A stretch of DNA of 64,000 bases from Phycisphaerae bacterium (GTDB lineage Bacteria > Planctomycetota > Phycisphaerae > Phycisphaerales > Phycisphaeraceae), in NCBI GenBank assembly GCA_030425705.1, contig JAUHZU010000013.1, positions 60,720 to 124,719 of the forward strand, given 5' to 3'. Position 1 is the first letter of the stretch. Each line of letters starts with the position of its first letter. The position numbers and the translations under genes are program-made. Shown piece after piece: positions 1 through 9,583 of this stretch. The notes under the pieces are model-generated. The model was not told the origin of the DNA. It did no database searches and saw nothing but the letters and a program-made list of their open reading frames with translations.

Positions 1-719
1 ACCTCGCGCGGGCCCGGGAGATCCAGAACGGGCTGTTGCCTAAGCCGTGGTCCGGCGCGGGGCTGGATATCGCTTACGGCTTTAGGCCGTGCCTCACGGT
101 CGGCGGCGACTACCTCGATGTCGTGCCCATGCCCGACGGCCGGGTCCTCCTCGCTATCGCGGACGTCACCGGCAAGGGGCTGCAGGCCGCGCTGATCGCT
201 TCGAGCATCCACACCATGGTCCACGCCGTCGTGCAGACCGGCGGGGGGCTGCCCGCGATCCTCCGCCAGCTCAACCAGTACCTGATCCACTACGCGCCCG
301 CCGGATCGTTCGCGACGATGATCCTGGTCGCCGTCGACCCCGCCGACGGCCGGGCCGAGGTGCTCAACGGCGGCCACCCGCCCATCGTCTGTGTCGATCC
401 CGCCGGGTCGGCCACGACCCTCGAGCACGCGACGGGCTTCCTGCCGCTGGGCATCGATGAACAGGACTACGAGAGCTCGTTCGCCCAGGTTTCGCCGGGC
501 CATTCCTGGTTTTTCTACACCGACGGGCTCAGCGAGTTGCCCCTGCCCGGCGGGGAAGGGATGCTCGGGATCGAGGGGGTGACGCGCGTCACCGGCGAGC
601 TCTCGCAGGCCGACGCGCAGGGCACGATCGACGCGTGGATGGCGCACCTCGCTGCCGAGAACGAGGGCCAGGGCCAGGCCGACGACCAGACCCTGATCTG
701 CCTGCGCCGCCCAGCGTAA
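1..719 (+). CDS. SpoIIE-type PP2C serine phosphatase (5'-truncated by window edge)
   Basis: C-terminal catalytic domain of a SpoIIE/RsbU-like metal-dependent Ser/Thr phosphatase; family members act in partner-switching or stress signalling. The reading frame is open to the window edge and begins with AREIQNGLLPKPW, the helix that precedes this domain in RsbU-like proteins, so the true start and any N-terminal sensor (GAF, PAS or receiver) lie outside. Visible motifs are GGDYLDV, IADVTGKGLQAAL, LNGGHPPIV, YTDGLSE and the terminal DDQTL, which carry the acidic metal-binding residues. The ORF could formally start at the TTG at 36, but conserved residues upstream argue against that. Domain assignment is firm; the signalling partner is unknown. 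Confidence 0.9.
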   Translation, partial: LARAREIQNGLLPKPWSGAGLDIAYGFRPCLTVGGDYLDVVPMPDGRVLLAIADVTGKGLQAALIASSIHTMVHAVVQTGGGLPAILRQLNQYLIHYAPAGSFATMILVAVDPADGRAEVLNGGHPPIVCVDPAGSATTLEHATGFLPLGIDEQDYESSFAQVSPGHSWFFYTDGLSELPLPGGEGMLGIEGVTRVTGELSQADAQGTIDAWMAHLAAENEGQGQADDQTLICLRRPA

Positions 720-777
720 GCGCGCGGGCGGATACGTTTGTTCCCTGCTTGATTCAACCCCACATGAAGGAGCCACC

Positions 778-981
778 ATGTCTGTTGCAAAAGTTACCGA
801 GATCATCGCGTCGTCGGATAAGAGCTTTGAGGACGCGGTCAAGAAGGGCGTGAAGCGGGCGAACAAGACGCTGACCGGCGTGCGCAGCGCGTGGGTCCAG
901 GACCAACAGGTCAAGGTCGACGATGGCAAGATCGTCGAGTACCGGGTCACGATGAAGGTGACCTTCGTGCTCAAGGACTGA
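778..981 (+). CDS. dodecin family flavin-binding protein
   Basis: 67-residue dodecin, normal length for the family. Dodecins assemble into hollow dodecamers that store or quench flavins in the cytoplasm. Diagnostic features are the start MSVAKVTEIIASS, a central conserved tryptophan in SAWVQDQQVKV that stacks on the flavin, and the terminal strand YRVTMKVTFVL. AAGGAG at 767-772 stands 5 nt before the ATG and fixes the start. It follows the phosphatase gene by 58 nt, so co-transcription is possible, and it is followed by a hairpin at 1013-1040. Confidence 0.93.
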   Translation: MSVAKVTEIIASSDKSFEDAVKKGVKRANKTLTGVRSAWVQDQQVKVDDGKIVEYRVTMKVTFVLKD

Positions 982-1012
982 GCCGGGCCGGGTGCTTGCG
1001 GGTGGAAAGAAT

Positions 1013-1040
1013 AACCGGCGGCCTGATGGGGCCGCCGGTT
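1013..1040. terminator. hairpin between convergent genes, possible bidirectional terminator
   Basis: An 11-bp perfect stem (1013-1023 with 1030-1040) and 6-nt loop lie between the dodecin gene and the convergent PEP-CTERM gene. No strong U-tract follows on either strand (ATTCTTTC on the minus strand), so termination is inferred from position and stem strength. Confidence 0.5.
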
Positions 1041-1076
1041 GGTATGGTCGTCTAAGTTTGCGAGAGGCGATACCGT

Positions 1077-1664
1077 TCAGCGACGCCGACGCCGTAGCAG
1101 CCCACCGGCACCGATCATCAGGAGCGCCGCGGAGCCGGGCTCGGGGACGATGGTTGCCGTGAAGGTGTAGGTGGTCGGTCCCCCGGTGTCCTGCCACCAG
1201 ATCGTGTACTCGCCCTCACCCAGCGGGGCGGTGAAGCCCTGCCCACCGTAGATCGGGGTCTGGAGCAGCACCAGCACATCCGAGCCGATATCGACCGTGC
1301 CGATCAGCGACGCGGCGAGCATTGTGCTCACATCGGTGTTGCTCTCGAACGCGCCGCCGTCGTCGAGTGCGATGAAGGCCTTGTTGTCCGGCGGGTCGTC
1401 GGTCATCGCCGTCAACACCAGCGAGTTCAGCGTCTCGCCGGGCCCGACGCTGATCGTGAAGTAATCCGGGTCGAGCGGGTCGGAGACGGTCGAGCCGCTG
1501 ATCGTATGCACACCGACGCCGAGGTCGATGACGGTCGGTGCCGAGCCATCGTTGGAGAAGTCGCCTTCGACCGCTTCGTCAAAGGCCGCGGCGCTGGCAC
1601 CGCCCGAGATCATGAGCCCGAGGGCCCCGCACAACAACACACCTGCAGGGGTTCTTTTTTCCAT
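1077..1664 (-). CDS. PEP-CTERM sorting domain protein, 195 aa
   Basis: Secreted or surface protein of unknown function. Residues 1-26 form a signal peptide (hydrophobic GVLLCGALGLMISGGASA). The last ~25 residues are a PEP-CTERM sorting signal: VPEPGSAALL, a hydrophobic stretch, then RRRRR. The family route is export, followed by processing of the tail by an exosortase-like system. The middle is acidic and low in cysteine, with no domain I recognise. The ATG has no Shine-Dalgarno; instead TTGACA (1693-1698), a 16-nt spacer and TACCCT (1671-1676) lie upstream, with TACCCT 6 nt from the ATG, suggesting a leaderless message. Confidence 0.85.
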   Translation of the reverse strand: MEKRTPAGVLLCGALGLMISGGASAAAFDEAVEGDFSNDGSAPTVIDLGVGVHTISGSTVSDPLDPDYFTISVGPGETLNSLVLTAMTDDPPDNKAFIALDDGGAFESNTDVSTMLAASLIGTVDIGSDVLVLLQTPIYGGQGFTAPLGEGEYTIWWQDTGGPTTYTFTATIVPEPGSAALLMIGAGGLLRRRRR

Positions 1665-1670
1665 GCAGGA

Positions 1671-1698
1671 AGGGTATACCCGTAATCGTTTTTGTCAA
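1671..1698 (-). promoter_or_regulatory. probable promoter of the PEP-CTERM gene (leaderless type)
   Basis: On the minus strand TTGACA (1693-1698) is a perfect -35, followed after 16 nt by TACCCT (1671-1676). The -10 ends 6 nt before the ATG, so transcription would begin at or next to the start codon. The palindrome GGGTATACCC (1672-1681) overlaps the -10. Confidence 0.5.
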
Positions 1699-1789
1699 CG
1701 AAAACGCGGGCGATTTGGAAGAAAAAACGCAACGAGAGCCACGGCCTAACGCACTAGAGTTAGATGTGATGCTGGGCAAGATAGCCGGG

Positions 1790-2692
1790 TCAGGATGGAC
1801 GGGATGCTGCTGCGCGTTCCGCGTCGAGTTGTTGTTGCCGCATCCGGAATCGGGCCTTCTGCTCGTCGGTGAGCCGGTCGACACACGCCGGGCAGCTCAC
1901 GCCACGCTCGTAGCCCGGCTGCCGAGCGTCCTTGGCCGAGACCGGCAGCCCGCAGCCGTAGCACAGGCCGTAGCCGCCGGGCCGCAGCCCGTGGCCGACC
2001 GACACGCGCTCGTCGAAGACGTAGCACTCGCCGTCCCACCGCGACTGCTCGGGCGAGACTTCTTCCAGGTACTTGAGGATGCCCCCGCGCAGGTGGAACA
2101 CATCCTTAAACCCCCGCTGCTTCAGGTACGCGGTCGCCTTCTCGCAGCGGATCCCGCCGGTGCAGAACATTGCGACCTTCGGGTGCTTCTCCGGGTCCAG
2201 GTGCTCGTCGACGAAACGTGGGAACGCGCTGAACGAGTCGGTCTCCGGGTCGGCCGCGCCGCGGAACGTGCCCAGCGCGACCTCGTACCCGTTGCGCGTA
2301 TCGATCAGCGTGACCCCGGGGTCGTCCACCAACGCGTTCCAGTCCTGCGGGTCGACATACGTCCCGACGCTCTGCCGAGGGTCGATGCCCGGCACGCCCA
2401 TCGTCACGATCTCCCGCTTCAGCCGCACCTTCGCCCGCTTGAACGGCATCGCCTCCGCGAACGACTCCTTGTGCGTCAGCCCGGGGAACCGCGCGTCCTC
2501 CCGCAGCCAGGCGAGCAACGCGTCGATGCCCGCACGCTCCCCCGCGACCGTGCCGTTGATCCCCTCGTCGGCCAGCAGCAGCGTGCCCCGGATGCCGTGC
2601 CGGCCCATATGCTCCCGCAGCGGCGCACACAACGCTCCCGGCGAATCGACCGGCGTGAACTGATACATCGCGGCAACAACAAACCGTGGCAT
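1790..2692 (-). CDS. trhO: tRNA uridine(34) hydroxylase TrhO (rhodanese-related)
   Basis: Cytoplasmic enzyme of the YceA/TrhO family, which hydroxylates U34 of tRNAs to ho5U using molecular oxygen, towards cmo5U-type wobble modification. From the ATG at 2692 the product is 300 aa: an N-terminal UPF0176-like domain (1-100), a rhodanese domain (~115-215) with the signature [10 protein letters not shown] (Cys177, Cys183), then a Cys-rich segment CYGCGLPV...CPAC and a charged tail. A GTG at 2743 is in frame, but the family normally starts near [18 protein letters not shown] lies 6 nt before the ATG and no Shine-Dalgarno is present, which supports this start. Confidence 0.93.
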   Translation of the reverse strand: MPRFVVAAMYQFTPVDSPGALCAPLREHMGRHGIRGTLLLADEGINGTVAGERAGIDALLAWLREDARFPGLTHKESFAEAMPFKRAKVRLKREIVTMGVPGIDPRQSVGTYVDPQDWNALVDDPGVTLIDTRNGYEVALGTFRGAADPETDSFSAFPRFVDEHLDPEKHPKVAMFCTGGIRCEKATAYLKQRGFKDVFHLRGGILKYLEEVSPEQSRWDGECYVFDERVSVGHGLRPGGYGLCYGCGLPVSAKDARQPGYERGVSCPACVDRLTDEQKARFRMRQQQLDAERAAASRPS

Positions 2693-2698
2693 CCGCAC

Positions 2699-2706
2699 AG
2701 TGTAAC
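2699..2706 (-). promoter_or_regulatory. -10-like GTTACACT directly upstream of trhO
   Basis: TACACT (2699-2704, minus strand) ends 6 nt before the trhO ATG, as at lpxB. No -35 is evident in the very GC-rich upstream sequence. Read as a leaderless -10 element. Confidence 0.4.
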
Positions 2707-2750
2707 CCGCACGCGCCGCCGCCTTCGTCCGCCGCCGTGCCACACGCGGC

Positions 2751-2756
2751 TAAACT
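2751..2756 (+). promoter_or_regulatory. -10-like TAAACT upstream of the DUF3817 gene
   Basis: GCTAAACT stands alone in GC-rich DNA 38 nt before the ATG at 2795. The next two plus-strand genes have the same kind of hexamer 37 nt before their ATGs. No convincing -35 was found. Confidence 0.35.
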
Positions 2757-2794
2757 ACCCGTGACCGATCCATCCCCCAGCCCCCGCACCCGCC

Positions 2795-3112
2795 ATGCCC
2801 GCCACACCCATCGCCCGCCTCCGGCTCCTGGGCCTCATCGAGGGCACCTCCACCCTGGTCCTCTTCTGCATCGCCATGCCCATCAAGTACGTTGAGGCGC
2901 TGGGCAACCACGAAGAGCCCGTCCGCATCGTCGGGTCCATCCACGGCGGGCTGTTCCTGCTCTACGTCGCCGCCGCGCTGTACTGCACCCTCCGCCACGC
3001 GCTGCCCGTGAAGCTCCTGCTGCTCACCGTCGCCGCGGCCGTCGTCCCACTCGGCCCGTTCGTCATTGACCACAAGCTCAAGCGCCACGAGCAGCAGGCC
3101 GCGCAGGGCTGA
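2795..3112 (+). CDS. DUF3817 small integral membrane protein
   Basis: 105-residue membrane protein matching the DUF3817 pattern: three hydrophobic helices (about 6-32, 43-68 and 73-92) with the conserved LIEGTSTLVL near the start, IHGGLFLLY in helix 2 and a basic tail DHKLKRHEQ. Function of the family is unknown. It is divergent from trhO, and the ATG has no Shine-Dalgarno but a TAAACT box 38 nt upstream. It ends 13 nt before the end of the convergent DUF4190 gene. Confidence 0.85.
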   Translation: MPATPIARLRLLGLIEGTSTLVLFCIAMPIKYVEALGNHEEPVRIVGSIHGGLFLLYVAAALYCTLRHALPVKLLLLTVAAAVVPLGPFVIDHKLKRHEQQAAQG

Positions 3113-3125
3113 ACGGCCGCGCCGC

Positions 3126-3527
3126 TCAGTTTGCTGTCTCGGCGATGATGATCATCACGATCACACCGATGCCGATGAGCGTGCCCAGCACCCCGGTGAC
3201 GATGCCGATCCACGCGCGGATCGTGCTCGTCGTCTTGCCGTAGGCCGACTCCTGCACGTTCCACTTCTTCAGCCCCAGCACGCCCAGCAGCACCGCGAGT
3301 GGGCCCAGCAGCGGCCCGAGGATGCACAGGATCATCGACACGATCCCGAGGTAGCACGACACCGCCGCCATCGGGTTGGTCGGGATGATCGCGTCCAGCG
3401 GGCTCGCGGCCTCGGGCTGGCGTGGCGGCAGCGCATACCCCTGCGGCGGCGGGCCGGGCCGGGGCGGGTGCTGCTGCGGCGGGTGGGGCGGGGGCGTCGG
3501 CGGCTGCGCGTCGGGGTCGTGCGGCAT
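3126..3527 (-). CDS. DUF4190-type two-helix membrane protein with Pro-rich N-terminus
   Basis: 133 aa. Residues 1-45 are an extremely proline- and glutamine-rich cytoplasmic-type linker (PPTPPPHPPQQHPPRPG). It is followed by two hydrophobic helices of the DUF4190 kind, LGIVSMILCILGPLLGPLAV and IGIVTGVLGTLIGIGVIVM. DUF4190 proteins have no known activity. The gene converges on DUF3817. The Pro-rich part could bind a partner or just be a spacer. Confidence 0.8.
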   Translation of the reverse strand: MPHDPDAQPPTPPPHPPQQHPPRPGPPPQGYALPPRQPEAASPLDAIIPTNPMAAVSCYLGIVSMILCILGPLLGPLAVLLGVLGLKKWNVQESAYGKTTSTIRAWIGIVTGVLGTLIGIGVIVMIIIAETAN

Positions 3528-3712
3528 CCCGGAATCCTTGGGGGTGAGGGTGGGCCGGTCACGGAACAGGATACTGTTTTCGTCGGACCACTCGGTTGGC
3601 TCGGGCTCGTACGTTAGCGTCCCACCGATGCTGACGAAGGCGACGAGCTAGCAGGGCTTCTCCTTCACGAACCAGACCCGCGCCCAAACCTCCAACGCCT
3701 GGCCCGCTCCCG

Positions 3713-3740
3713 CTGACCCGCCAAACCTGCGTGTTAGACT
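3713..3740 (+). promoter_or_regulatory. putative promoter of the methyltransferase gene
   Basis: CTGACC (3713-3718, four matches to TTGACA), a 16-nt spacer and TAGACT (3735-3740) precede the ATG at 3778 by 37 nt. Confidence 0.4.
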
Positions 3741-3777
3741 CCGGCCGATCCAGCGCCCTCCACCGAAAGCCCACGAC

Positions 3778-4620
3778 ATGACCGACACCCCGCGCGAACA
3801 CGCCGAGGCCTACGCCTGGAACAAAGCCGCCTGGGACGAGCGCGTCTCCGCCCACTGGGACTCGGCCATGTACCGCGCCCACGCGGATGCGCTCCGCCAG
3901 GGCAAGCCCCCGCTCGACGAAGACCTCACGCAGCTCGCCGGCGACGTGCACGGCAAATCCCTCATCCACCTCCAGTGCCACATGGGCATGGAGACCCTCG
4001 GCTGGGCCCTGCTCGGCGCACGATCCGTTGGCGTCGACTTCGCACCCAACGCGATCGACAAGGCCAACACCCTCCGAGACGAGCTCGCACTCGACACCCG
4101 CTTCATCTGCGCCAACGTCTACGACACCCGCGACCACCTCGACGGCGAGGCCTTCGATATCGTCTTCGTCTCCATCGGATCGCTCTGCTGGCTGCCGGAC
4201 ATGAGCCGCTGGGCCCGGCTTGTCGCCTCCCTCCTGAACCCCGGCGGGATGCTGCTGCTCAACGACGTCCACCCCGTCGTCAACATGCTCGGCGACCACG
4301 ACCACCCGCCGGGCTTCGCCGTCACCTACCCCTACCTCGGCGACGAGCGCCTGGTCCTCGACGATGACGAGAACAGCTACGCCGCGCAGGACACCGTCTT
4401 CCAGAACAACACCATGGCCGAGTGGCCCCACACCTTCGGCACGATCATCACCGAGCTGGTCAACGCCGGGCTCCAGATCACATCGATGCACGAGTCCGCC
4501 CGCTGCGTCTGGCCGGCCTTCAAGGTGATGGAAGAAACCAGCCCGTTCCGCTGGGACTTCCCCGGCAAGTGGCGCGGCAAGCTCCCCGTCGAGTTCACGC
4601 TCACGGCAAGGAAACCATGA
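3778..4620 (+). CDS. class I SAM-dependent methyltransferase
   Basis: 280-residue Rossmann methyltransferase. Motif I-like HLQCHMGMETLGWALLGA binds S-adenosylmethionine, followed by the acidic strand end VGVDFAPNAIDKA, a motif II-like FDIVFVSIGSLCWLPD and a post-motif LLNPGGMLLLNDVHPV. The substrate cannot be told from sequence; the acidic and aromatic C-terminal half (HTFGTIITELVNAGL) is typical of small-molecule methyltransferases. No Shine-Dalgarno is visible before the ATG, and a promoter-like element sits 37 nt upstream. It is followed by an alcohol dehydrogenase gene with its own -10-like box, so the two may be transcribed separately. Confidence 0.85.
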   Translation: MTDTPREHAEAYAWNKAAWDERVSAHWDSAMYRAHADALRQGKPPLDEDLTQLAGDVHGKSLIHLQCHMGMETLGWALLGARSVGVDFAPNAIDKANTLRDELALDTRFICANVYDTRDHLDGEAFDIVFVSIGSLCWLPDMSRWARLVASLLNPGGMLLLNDVHPVVNMLGDHDHPPGFAVTYPYLGDERLVLDDDENSYAAQDTVFQNNTMAEWPHTFGTIITELVNAGLQITSMHESARCVWPAFKVMEETSPFRWDFPGKWRGKLPVEFTLTARKP

Positions 4621-4677
4621 ACATCCCGCCGGGATCCGCGGCGCGGCCCGCGTCGGCCGGGCGGTGAACACCGGGGC

Positions 4678-4683
4678 TATACT
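4678..4683 (+). promoter_or_regulatory. -10-like TATACT upstream of the alcohol dehydrogenase gene
   Basis: GCTATACT in a very GC-rich gap, 37 nt before the ATG at 4721, the same distance as at the methyltransferase gene. No obvious -35. Confidence 0.4.
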
Positions 4684-4720
4684 CTGGGACGACATCCCTC
4701 CCCAACCCCAGAGCCCCGCC

Positions 4721-5776
4721 ATGACCACCGCCACCCGCGCCTACGCCTCCACCGCCGCCGGCTCGACCCCCGCCCCCTGGCAGTACGAGCCCCGCCAGCC
4801 CCGGCCCGACGACGTCACCATCGAGATCCTCTACTGCGGTGTCTGCCACACCGATATCCACTTCGTCGACAACGACTGGGGCATGACCCAGTACCCCGTC
4901 GTGCCCGGCCACGAGATCATCGGCCGCGTCACCGCCGTCGGCGCGGACGTCTCAAACTTCAAGACCGGCGACACCGTCGGCGTCGGCTGCCTCGTCGACG
5001 CCTGCCGCGAGTGCCCCTGCTGCGAGAAGGGCCTTGAGCAGTACTGCGCCCAGGGCGTCTGGACCTACAACGGCGTCGACCGGCACGACGGCAAGGTCAC
5101 CTACGGCGGCTACGCCGAGGGCATCCTCGTCAGCGAACGCTTCGTCGCCCGCCTGCCCGACGGGCTCGAACCCGCCTCCGCCGCGCCGCTGCTCTGTGCC
5201 GGCATCACCACCTACTCCCCGCTCCGCCACGTCGGCGTCAAGCCCGGCGACACCGTCGGCGTCGTCGGCATGGGCGGGCTCGGGCACATGGGCATCAAGT
5301 TCGCCAAGGCCATGGGCGCCGAAGTCACCCTCTTCACCCGCTCCCAGAGCAAGGTCGACGAGGGCAAGCGCAACGGCGCCGACCACGTCGTCGTCAGCTC
5401 CGACGAGCAGCAGATGCAGCAGGCCGCCGGGTCGCTCAACTACATTCTCGACACCGCCCCCGTCGAGCACGACCTCAACCCCTACCTCACCTGCCTCAAC
5501 GTCGACGGCGTCTACCTCCTCGTCGGCCAGCTCACCCCCCTCAACCCGCCGATCGACGCCATCCCCCTGGTCCTCGGCCGACGCTCCATCCTCGGCTCGG
5601 CGATCGGCGGGATGCCCGAGACCCAGGAAATGCTCGATTTCTGCGCCGAGCACGGCATCGCCTGCGACGTCGAGATGATCAACATCCAGGACATCGGCAC
5701 CGCCTACGAACGCATGAAAAAGTCCGACGTCCGCTACCGCTTCGTCATCGACATGGCGTCGATCAAGGCGGAGTAG
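4721..5776 (+). CDS. zinc-dependent NAD(P) alcohol dehydrogenase, YahK/cinnamyl-alcohol type
   Basis: 351-residue medium-chain dehydrogenase/reductase that would interconvert alcohols and aldehydes. Catalytic zinc ligands are in CGVCHTDIH and GHEIIGRV; structural zinc cysteines form the lobe CRECPCCEKGLEQYC; the Rossmann fold shows GVVGMGGLGHMGIKFAKAMG. The motif set and length match the YahK/Adh/CAD branch, usually NADP-dependent aldehyde reductases with broad substrates. A GTG at 4664 is in frame but would add a non-homologous lead peptide and lies upstream of the TATACT box at 4678, so the ATG at 4721 is preferred. No Shine-Dalgarno precedes it. Confidence 0.92.
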   Translation: MTTATRAYASTAAGSTPAPWQYEPRQPRPDDVTIEILYCGVCHTDIHFVDNDWGMTQYPVVPGHEIIGRVTAVGADVSNFKTGDTVGVGCLVDACRECPCCEKGLEQYCAQGVWTYNGVDRHDGKVTYGGYAEGILVSERFVARLPDGLEPASAAPLLCAGITTYSPLRHVGVKPGDTVGVVGMGGLGHMGIKFAKAMGAEVTLFTRSQSKVDEGKRNGADHVVVSSDEQQMQQAAGSLNYILDTAPVEHDLNPYLTCLNVDGVYLLVGQLTPLNPPIDAIPLVLGRRSILGSAIGGMPETQEMLDFCAEHGIACDVEMINIQDIGTAYERMKKSDVRYRFVIDMASIKAE

Positions 5777-5950
5777 AGTGTTCGGCGTTGGCCGCGGGTG
5801 ATCGGCTGGTGAAGGTTGGTGGCCGGGGTGGAGCGAAGCGACCCCCCGGAACAAGTTCCCAAGCCGATCCTACCTGCACAGGCACATCAAGCCCCCCCCG
5901 CGTCTCCTTCCGGGGGCGGCTACGCCGACACCGTCCACCAGTCGACATTG

Positions 5951-7384
5951 TCAACTAATCAAATAGTTAAATCTCTCTTGCAGTAGATCGAATCGCATTG
6001 GCGTTTCAAGGTTCTTTCGTTGAGAGATAAGTTTTAACATGTCGTCGTCGTCTAGAGGCACAATGTACCCTCGCGAGTCACGTGCAGTGTCCCGGCAGCG
6101 TTTTAGAAGAAGATGCTTGTTGGCGATTTTTCGGCACACCAGTAACCCGACTTGGCCCCTGCTTGGAGAGAACCGGCCTGCGAGTTGATCCATCTCAGGA
6201 TTACTAGGATCAGATTCATAGTTTTTGCACTCGACGAAAATTTTTGCACATGGATAGTGAAGCGAGGTCCAGTAGAAAAAGCCAGTGGTCGCTGCATTTG
6301 CGTAGTCTATATCTACTCGCTTTCGGCCATCGTGTAGCTTGGATTCACGTTTCGGGTGAGTCAAGGAAGGATAGAAAACAGCGCTGAGTAGTTTTTCTAT
6401 ACAATCTTCATATGCTTTTGCAGATGCTCGACCTGTTTTGACTTTCAACACTTCCCTCAGCAATGCATCATAATCAGTGTTATCGCTTCTGACGCACTCG
6501 GCAAGTTCGGCATGGTTTAGGGGGACGCGAGGGTCAATCTTACGGAAATCTCGGTACTGTTGCAGAAGTTCTGGATTTCGCAACGTATGCTCTTCATTAA
6601 CTAGTTTTCCTGCACCGTATTTGTTCTCCAAAAACTTACGCGTGATTCGTTTTTGCTTCGAGTTTGCAATGCGGGACAGGCTCGATGCTGCAGTTTGTTC
6701 TTCTTGTCTCAGGTAAGGAATAATGTACTTCGTGTAGTATTCGCCAGCATCCAGGCTCAGTTTGCGACGGACGATGATTTTTGGCACCAAAAGTAAACTT
6801 CCATAAGAGGTGCAGGGCAATTCACTGAAGGTTTGTTCCCATGTGTGCCTTCTCGGATTCCAGCACGGTCCAGTGGGAACTCCAGAGTTCGTTGGGATTC
6901 CATAGTATTGGCACATTGCTTGTGTATACAAGATTAGCGGCCCGCGAATGATGTTAGTAGTCACATCAGATATTCGATCGCGGTCAATTCCCGGAATCAT
7001 GAGAGCAGATTCTTCTAAGTGTGTTATCAATCCCCGTGTCACAGCCTTGCTGCCTGCCATTTTCTGGAAAATCTGCTTTGCAAAATCAGGCCCGATTGCG
7101 GTTCCCTGAGATCGGCCCTGTGACATTCCAAGGTGTGTTTCATTTGGTTCGTTAAGTGATGCTAGTAGCGCAATAGCTGACGCATTATTTTTAGCGTTGA
7201 TCAGTTCTAAGATCGTTGAAAAGAAATCATCGATTAGTGCTTGACACTCATGCGCCCAGTCGGTGGAAAGTAAAGATAGTGCCATAGGGTCAATGAAAAC
7301 AGGTACATCTGATTCGGTATCGACGTCGACAAAATCTAGAGTCCCTTGGACGCGGCCTAGTTTAAAGTACCTAGACATCAGCAT
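5951..7384 (-). CDS. AT-rich PD-(D/E)XK nuclease-like protein, candidate orphan defence gene
   Basis: 477 aa with strikingly different composition from its surroundings (26 G+C of 60 in 6421-6480). The C-terminal third looks like an Mrr-type PD-(D/E)XK endonuclease: helix acid near Glu330, the strand RKRVDIDY (Asp358/Asp360), IFVECKNY (Glu385, Lys387) and MDQLAGR (Gln400), then a strand GLLVCRK. The N-terminal ~230 residues carry motifs FIDPMAL, LNEPNETHLG, ISDVTTNIIRGPL and LLLVPKIIVRR that I do not connect to a named domain. AAAGG ends 6 nt before the ATG at 7384, inside the tail of the groL terminator. No methyltransferase or partner gene is adjacent. Nuclease fold is likely, a defence role is inferred. 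Confidence 0.7.
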   Translation of the reverse strand: MLMSRYFKLGRVQGTLDFVDVDTESDVPVFIDPMALSLLSTDWAHECQALIDDFFSTILELINAKNNASAIALLASLNEPNETHLGMSQGRSQGTAIGPDFAKQIFQKMAGSKAVTRGLITHLEESALMIPGIDRDRISDVTTNIIRGPLILYTQAMCQYYGIPTNSGVPTGPCWNPRRHTWEQTFSELPCTSYGSLLLVPKIIVRRKLSLDAGEYYTKYIIPYLRQEEQTAASSLSRIANSKQKRITRKFLENKYGAGKLVNEEHTLRNPELLQQYRDFRKIDPRVPLNHAELAECVRSDNTDYDALLREVLKVKTGRASAKAYEDCIEKLLSAVFYPSLTHPKRESKLHDGRKRVDIDYANAATTGFFYWTSLHYPCAKIFVECKNYESDPSNPEMDQLAGRFSPSRGQVGLLVCRKIANKHLLLKRCRDTARDSRGYIVPLDDDDMLKLISQRKNLETPMRFDLLQERFNYLIS

Positions 7385-7391
7385 GGTCTAC

Positions 7392-7429
7392 CTTTCAAAA
7401 ACGGAGGGACAGCTTTCGCTGTCCCTCCG
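7392..7429 (-). terminator. intrinsic terminator of groSL
   Basis: A perfect 12-bp stem (7402-7413 with 7418-7429) closed by a four-base loop, GAAA on the transcript strand, followed by TTTTTG at 7396-7401. It lies 41 nt after the groL stop. Its U-tract runs straight into the AAAGG ribosome site of the AT-rich gene. Confidence 0.85.
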
Positions 7430-7470
7430 CGTGGGTCTCAGGTTGTGGTCGTTCTTGACGGCTGCATGGC

Positions 7471-9096
<1,626 letters not shown>

Positions 9097-9199
9097 GTTG
9101 GGTGCTTCCTTGATAAAGCGTTAGGACGGTGGGGTGGGTCGGGCTCCGCCGCGTGTGACGCGGCGGCGATGGGTGTTTTGTTTGTAGGACGCGAACGGG

Positions 9200-9487
9200 T
9201 TAGCTGACGACGGCGAGGACCTCGTCTTCGCTGAGCATGATGAGCTCTTCATCGTTGTGCTTGATCTCGGTGCCGCCCCACTTGGAGAGGAGGACGGTGT
9301 CGCCCTTCTTGACCTGGAAGGGGGCGCGTTCGCCGTTGTCGAGGATCTTGCCGGTGCCGACGGCGATGACCTTGGCCTGCTGGGGCTTCTCTTTGGCGGA
9401 CTCGGGGAGGTAGAGGCCCGACGCGGTCTGGGTCTGGGCTTCGACGCGCTTGACGAGGATCTTGTCGCCGAGGGGCTTGATGTTCAT
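9200..9487 (-). CDS. groS: co-chaperonin GroES
   Basis: 95-residue GroES lid subunit, full length. It has the N-terminal [16 protein letters not shown], the mobile loop [16 protein letters not shown] that docks on GroEL, and the strand [21 protein letters not shown] lies 6 nt before the ATG and settles the start. First gene of the groSL operon. The 100 bp upstream contain a run of A/T (GAAAAAAGT) but no consensus CIRCE inverted repeat, so heat regulation by HrcA is not supported here. Confidence 0.98.
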   Translation of the reverse strand: MNIKPLGDKILVKRVEAQTQTASGLYLPESAKEKPQQAKVIAVGTGKILDNGERAPFQVKKGDTVLLSKWGGTEIKHNDEELIMLSEDEVLAVVS

Positions 9488-9583
9488 GGTTCGATCTCCT
9501 TGGAGGGTTTGGAAAAGGGTTGAAAAAAGTAAGGGTGGGTTGGTCCGTACCCGCGTCGCTGCGCTCCGCGGGGCCGGTAGGGG

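Noticed and set aside
9488..9583. CIRCE/HrcA operator before groS
   Set aside because: No TTAGCACTC-type inverted repeat present.
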